From Geobacter sp. (GTDB lineage: Bacteria; Desulfobacterota; Desulfuromonadia; Geobacterales; Pseudopelobacteraceae): a stretch of 7,897 bases of DNA. The notes beneath the pieces were generated by a model. That model was not told the DNA's origin. It ran no database searches and saw nothing but the letters and a program-made list of their open reading frames with translations. This document shows, in pieces, positions 6,217-7,897 of this stretch (positions are counted from its first letter, which is position 1; the number at the start of each line of letters is the position of its first letter). A program made the translations under genes and the position numbers. The DNA is taken from assembly GCA_027346925.1 (NCBI GenBank), contig DAIERH010000102.1, positions 1 to 7,897 on the forward strand, written 5' to 3'.

Positions 6217-6226
6217 TTAGGGGTGG

Positions 6227-7318
6227 TCAGGCATCAGCTTGAAGCGCATTGGTATCGGTGCTCGCCAGCCTGCGGAAGGCGGATGCCTTGATTGCGGCAT
6301 ACACCACGCTCCCCGCCTCGATACCCAGTTCACGGGCCGCGTCGGGGACGATCTCGGCGATCAGGCGGCCATTGGCGCAGGCCAGTTCCACCCCCATCTT
6401 GGTGCCGCTTTCAAACAGGGAAACAACGATGCATTCCAGCAGATTGCGGGCGCTGACCGCCTCGGGGTGGCGCTTGAAGAGGATGATGTCCTTGGAGGAT
6501 AGCTCGAAGAGGCCGTTCGTCGTGTCCCGATTGCCCAGGGACAGGAGCAGTTCCCCGCCATCCCATTGGTAGGCGCACAGCCCCTCCCGTTCCCGCATCT
6601 CCCCCAGGCGGAGGATATTGATGTAGCCCACCGGGCTGCTCCCCATGCGGCTGCGTGCCAGTTGCTCGGTGGTGGTCTGGGCCGCCACGCGGCCGTCGGC
6701 GACACTGAGCACCTGGTCGGCCATGAGCCGCATCTCCAGCAGGGAGTGGGAGATGAACAGGTAGGGGATGCAAAAGGCCCTGCAGACCGACTTCAGGTAG
6801 GTGATGATCTGGAACCTGAGGCTGTCGTCCAGGGCCGAGAGCGGCTCGTCCATGAGCAGCAGGCGGGGGTTGGAGAGAACGGCCCGGCCGATGGCCACAC
6901 GTTGCTTCTCCCCGCCGGAGAGGTTGTTGACGCCCCGCTCCAGCAGGTGCTCCAGTTGCAGGACATGGACCAGGCTGTCGAAGTCGATGCGGCGATGTTC
7001 CGGGGCGCAGCGCCTGAGGCCGTAGAGCAGGTTCTTCCGCACATCCAGGTGCGGAAACAGGTTGGGATGCTGGAACACGATCCCGATGCGCCGTCGTTCC
7101 GGGGGGATGTTGGCACCGCTTCGGTCGTCGAACAGCGGCGTGCCGTCCAGGACGATGCTCCCCCGGTCCGGTTGCATCAGGCCGGCCATGAGGCCCACCA
7201 GGGTGGATTTGCCGCTCCCGGATGGCCCGAAGATGCCGAACTCCTCACCCTGGATGGTAAAGTCCGTATCCAGGCAAAAGGCACCGAAGCTCTTGTGTAC
7301 CGCCACGCGCAGTTCCAT
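6227..7318 (-). CDS. modC: molybdate ABC transporter ATP-binding protein ModC
   Basis: A 363-residue ATPase that energises molybdate import with ModB. The nucleotide-binding domain is complete: Walker A GPSGSGKST (31-39), Q-loop Gln83 in VFQHPNLFPH, signature LSGGEKQR (133-140), Walker B LLLMDEP (153-159) with Asp157 and Glu158, D-loop SALD (161-164) and H-loop His191 (FISHS). After a linker, the C-terminal ~290-352 (RNLLECIVVSLFESGTKMGVE, GSVVYAAIKASAF) is a TOBE/Mop-like domain, which in ModC binds oxyanion and can regulate transport. The ATG at 7316-7318 is chosen because MELRV begins the conserved fold, GAGGG lies 6 bases upstream (7325-7329), and it follows the modB stop after a single base (TGA-C-ATG). 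An upstream in-frame start at 7441 would add an unrelated Trp/Cys/Arg-rich stretch inside modB. A tungstate role cannot be excluded by sequence alone. Confidence 0.93.
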   Translation of the reverse strand: MELRVAVHKSFGAFCLDTDFTIQGEEFGIFGPSGSGKSTLVGLMAGLMQPDRGSIVLDGTPLFDDRSGANIPPERRRIGIVFQHPNLFPHLDVRKNLLYGLRRCAPEHRRIDFDSLVHVLQLEHLLERGVNNLSGGEKQRVAIGRAVLSNPRLLLMDEPLSALDDSLRFQIITYLKSVCRAFCIPYLFISHSLLEMRLMADQVLSVADGRVAAQTTTEQLARSRMGSSPVGYINILRLGEMREREGLCAYQWDGGELLLSLGNRDTTNGLFELSSKDIILFKRHPEAVSARNLLECIVVSLFESGTKMGVELACANGRLIAEIVPDAARELGIEAGSVVYAAIKASAFRRLASTDTNALQADA

Positions 7319-7319
7319 G

Positions 7320-7897
7320 TCAGTCCCTCGTGGCCATGCGCCGGCCCAGATACTCATGGAACAGGAGCACCAGCACCGAAAGCGCCGCCGACACGAGGCA
7401 CAGGGCCAGGGCCATGCGGTCCCCGCTGGGGGAACTGGCATAGTCGTAGATGGCCAGGGGGATGGTCTGGGTCACCCCGGGGATGTTCCCGGCCACGATG
7501 ATGGTGGCCCCGAATTCACCCAGGCCACGGGCGAACATGAGCGTTGACCCGGCAAGCAAGCCGCGCAGTGAAAGCGGCAGGATCACGGTGACCATGCAGT
7601 CGAGCCTCCCGGCGCCCAGGGTGCGGGAGGCCTGGATCAGGTGCCGGTCCACCGCCTCCATGCCGATGCGGATCGATCTGACCATCAGGGGGAAACCCAC
7701 CACCGCGGTGGCGATCACCGCCGCCTTCCAGGTAAAGATCAACGAAATGCCCAGGGGTTGCAGCAACCGCCCGATCCAGCCGCCAGTGCCCAGCAACAGG
7801 AGCAGCAGGTAGCCGATCACCACCGGCGGCAGGGTCAGGGGGAGATTGACCAGCACATCCAGGCCAACCCTGCCCCGGAACCGGCAAAAGGTCATGA
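7320..7897 (-). CDS. modB: molybdate ABC transporter permease ModB (5' end outside window)
   Basis: The visible 191 codons match the central and C-terminal parts of ModB, for which about 225 residues is usual. The ATG at 7893-7895 is therefore probably internal and the gene continues past the window edge. Diagnostic blocks, which closely resemble E. coli ModB, are NLPLTLPPVVIGYLLLLLLG (17-36), GFPLMVRSIRIGMEAVD (67-83), the EAA loop ASRTLGAGRLDCMVTVILP (89-107) that contacts the ATPase, and FARGLGEFGATIIVAGNIPG (121-140). A last helix lies at ~161-180. It forms the inner-membrane channel for molybdate delivered by a periplasmic ModA, which would be expected upstream, beyond the window. The stop is one base from the modC ATG, a typical coupled pair. 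Confidence 0.93.
   Translation of the reverse strand, partial: MTFCRFRGRVGLDVLVNLPLTLPPVVIGYLLLLLLGTGGWIGRLLQPLGISLIFTWKAAVIATAVVGFPLMVRSIRIGMEAVDRHLIQASRTLGAGRLDCMVTVILPLSLRGLLAGSTLMFARGLGEFGATIIVAGNIPGVTQTIPLAIYDYASSPSGDRMALALCLVSAALSVLVLLFHEYLGRRMATRD

Noticed and set aside
7319..7441. N-terminal extension of ModC to an upstream start at 7441
   Set aside because: The added 41 residues are Trp/Cys/Arg-rich, lie wholly within modB in another frame, and precede a good start at 7318 with its own Shine-Dalgarno and the normal ModC N-terminus.
6566..7501. Plus-strand open frame of 311 codons opposite modC/modB
   Set aside because: It lies antisense to the well-conserved ModC and ModB motifs and has shadow-like composition and no family resemblance.

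Overview
The window is a GC-rich bacterial chromosomal segment with densely packed, short-gap and overlapping genes. The gene repertoire suggests a Gram-negative anaerobe, most likely of the Geobacter/Desulfuromonadales type. It combines a PagL-type lipid A deacylase (so an outer membrane with LPS), an MMPL/RND exporter, a B12-binding-type radical SAM protein, a ModBC molybdate importer and paired CCCCTCC/GGAGGGG intergenic hairpins. The taxonomic guess is an inference from gene content and style; no rRNA or other phylogenetic marker is present.

Layout. On the plus strand, the left edge cuts into a large MMPL/RND-family transporter (to 1879). It is followed by a short intergenic stretch with a reasonable sigma70-like promoter and a near-perfect Shine-Dalgarno. 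Next is a small exported Lys/Gly-rich protein (1954-2229) built almost entirely of 11-residue repeats. Everything to the right is on the minus strand. In transcription order it reads: modB (5' end off the window), modC, a 241-base gap with a tandem hairpin repeat and a possible short gene remnant, a B12-binding-type radical SAM protein, an 84-base gap, then a TVP38/TMEM64 (VTT) membrane protein, a YihY/BrkB membrane protein and a PagL-like lipid A deacylase. The two transcription directions converge with their stop codons overlapping near 2226-2229, leaving no room for a conventional terminator.

How the genes may work together. ModB and ModC are the permease and ATPase of a molybdate importer. 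The VTT, YihY and PagL genes form a tight unit: VTT-YihY overlap by ATGA, and YihY-PagL either overlap by ATGA or sit 59 bases apart, depending on the PagL start. All three families touch the envelope. PagL trims lipid A in the outer membrane, the DedA/VTT superfamily includes lipid scramblases, and the E. coli YihY-family member YhjD is genetically linked to lipid IVA export. A shared role in moving or remodelling lipids is therefore a reasonable inference, not something the sequence proves. The MMPL exporter and the repeat protein are also envelope proteins but belong to a separate transcription unit. The most unusual items are the 11-mer repeat protein, the VTT-YihY-PagL cassette with the radical SAM gene just upstream, and the tandem hairpins, which show a compensatory base-pair difference.
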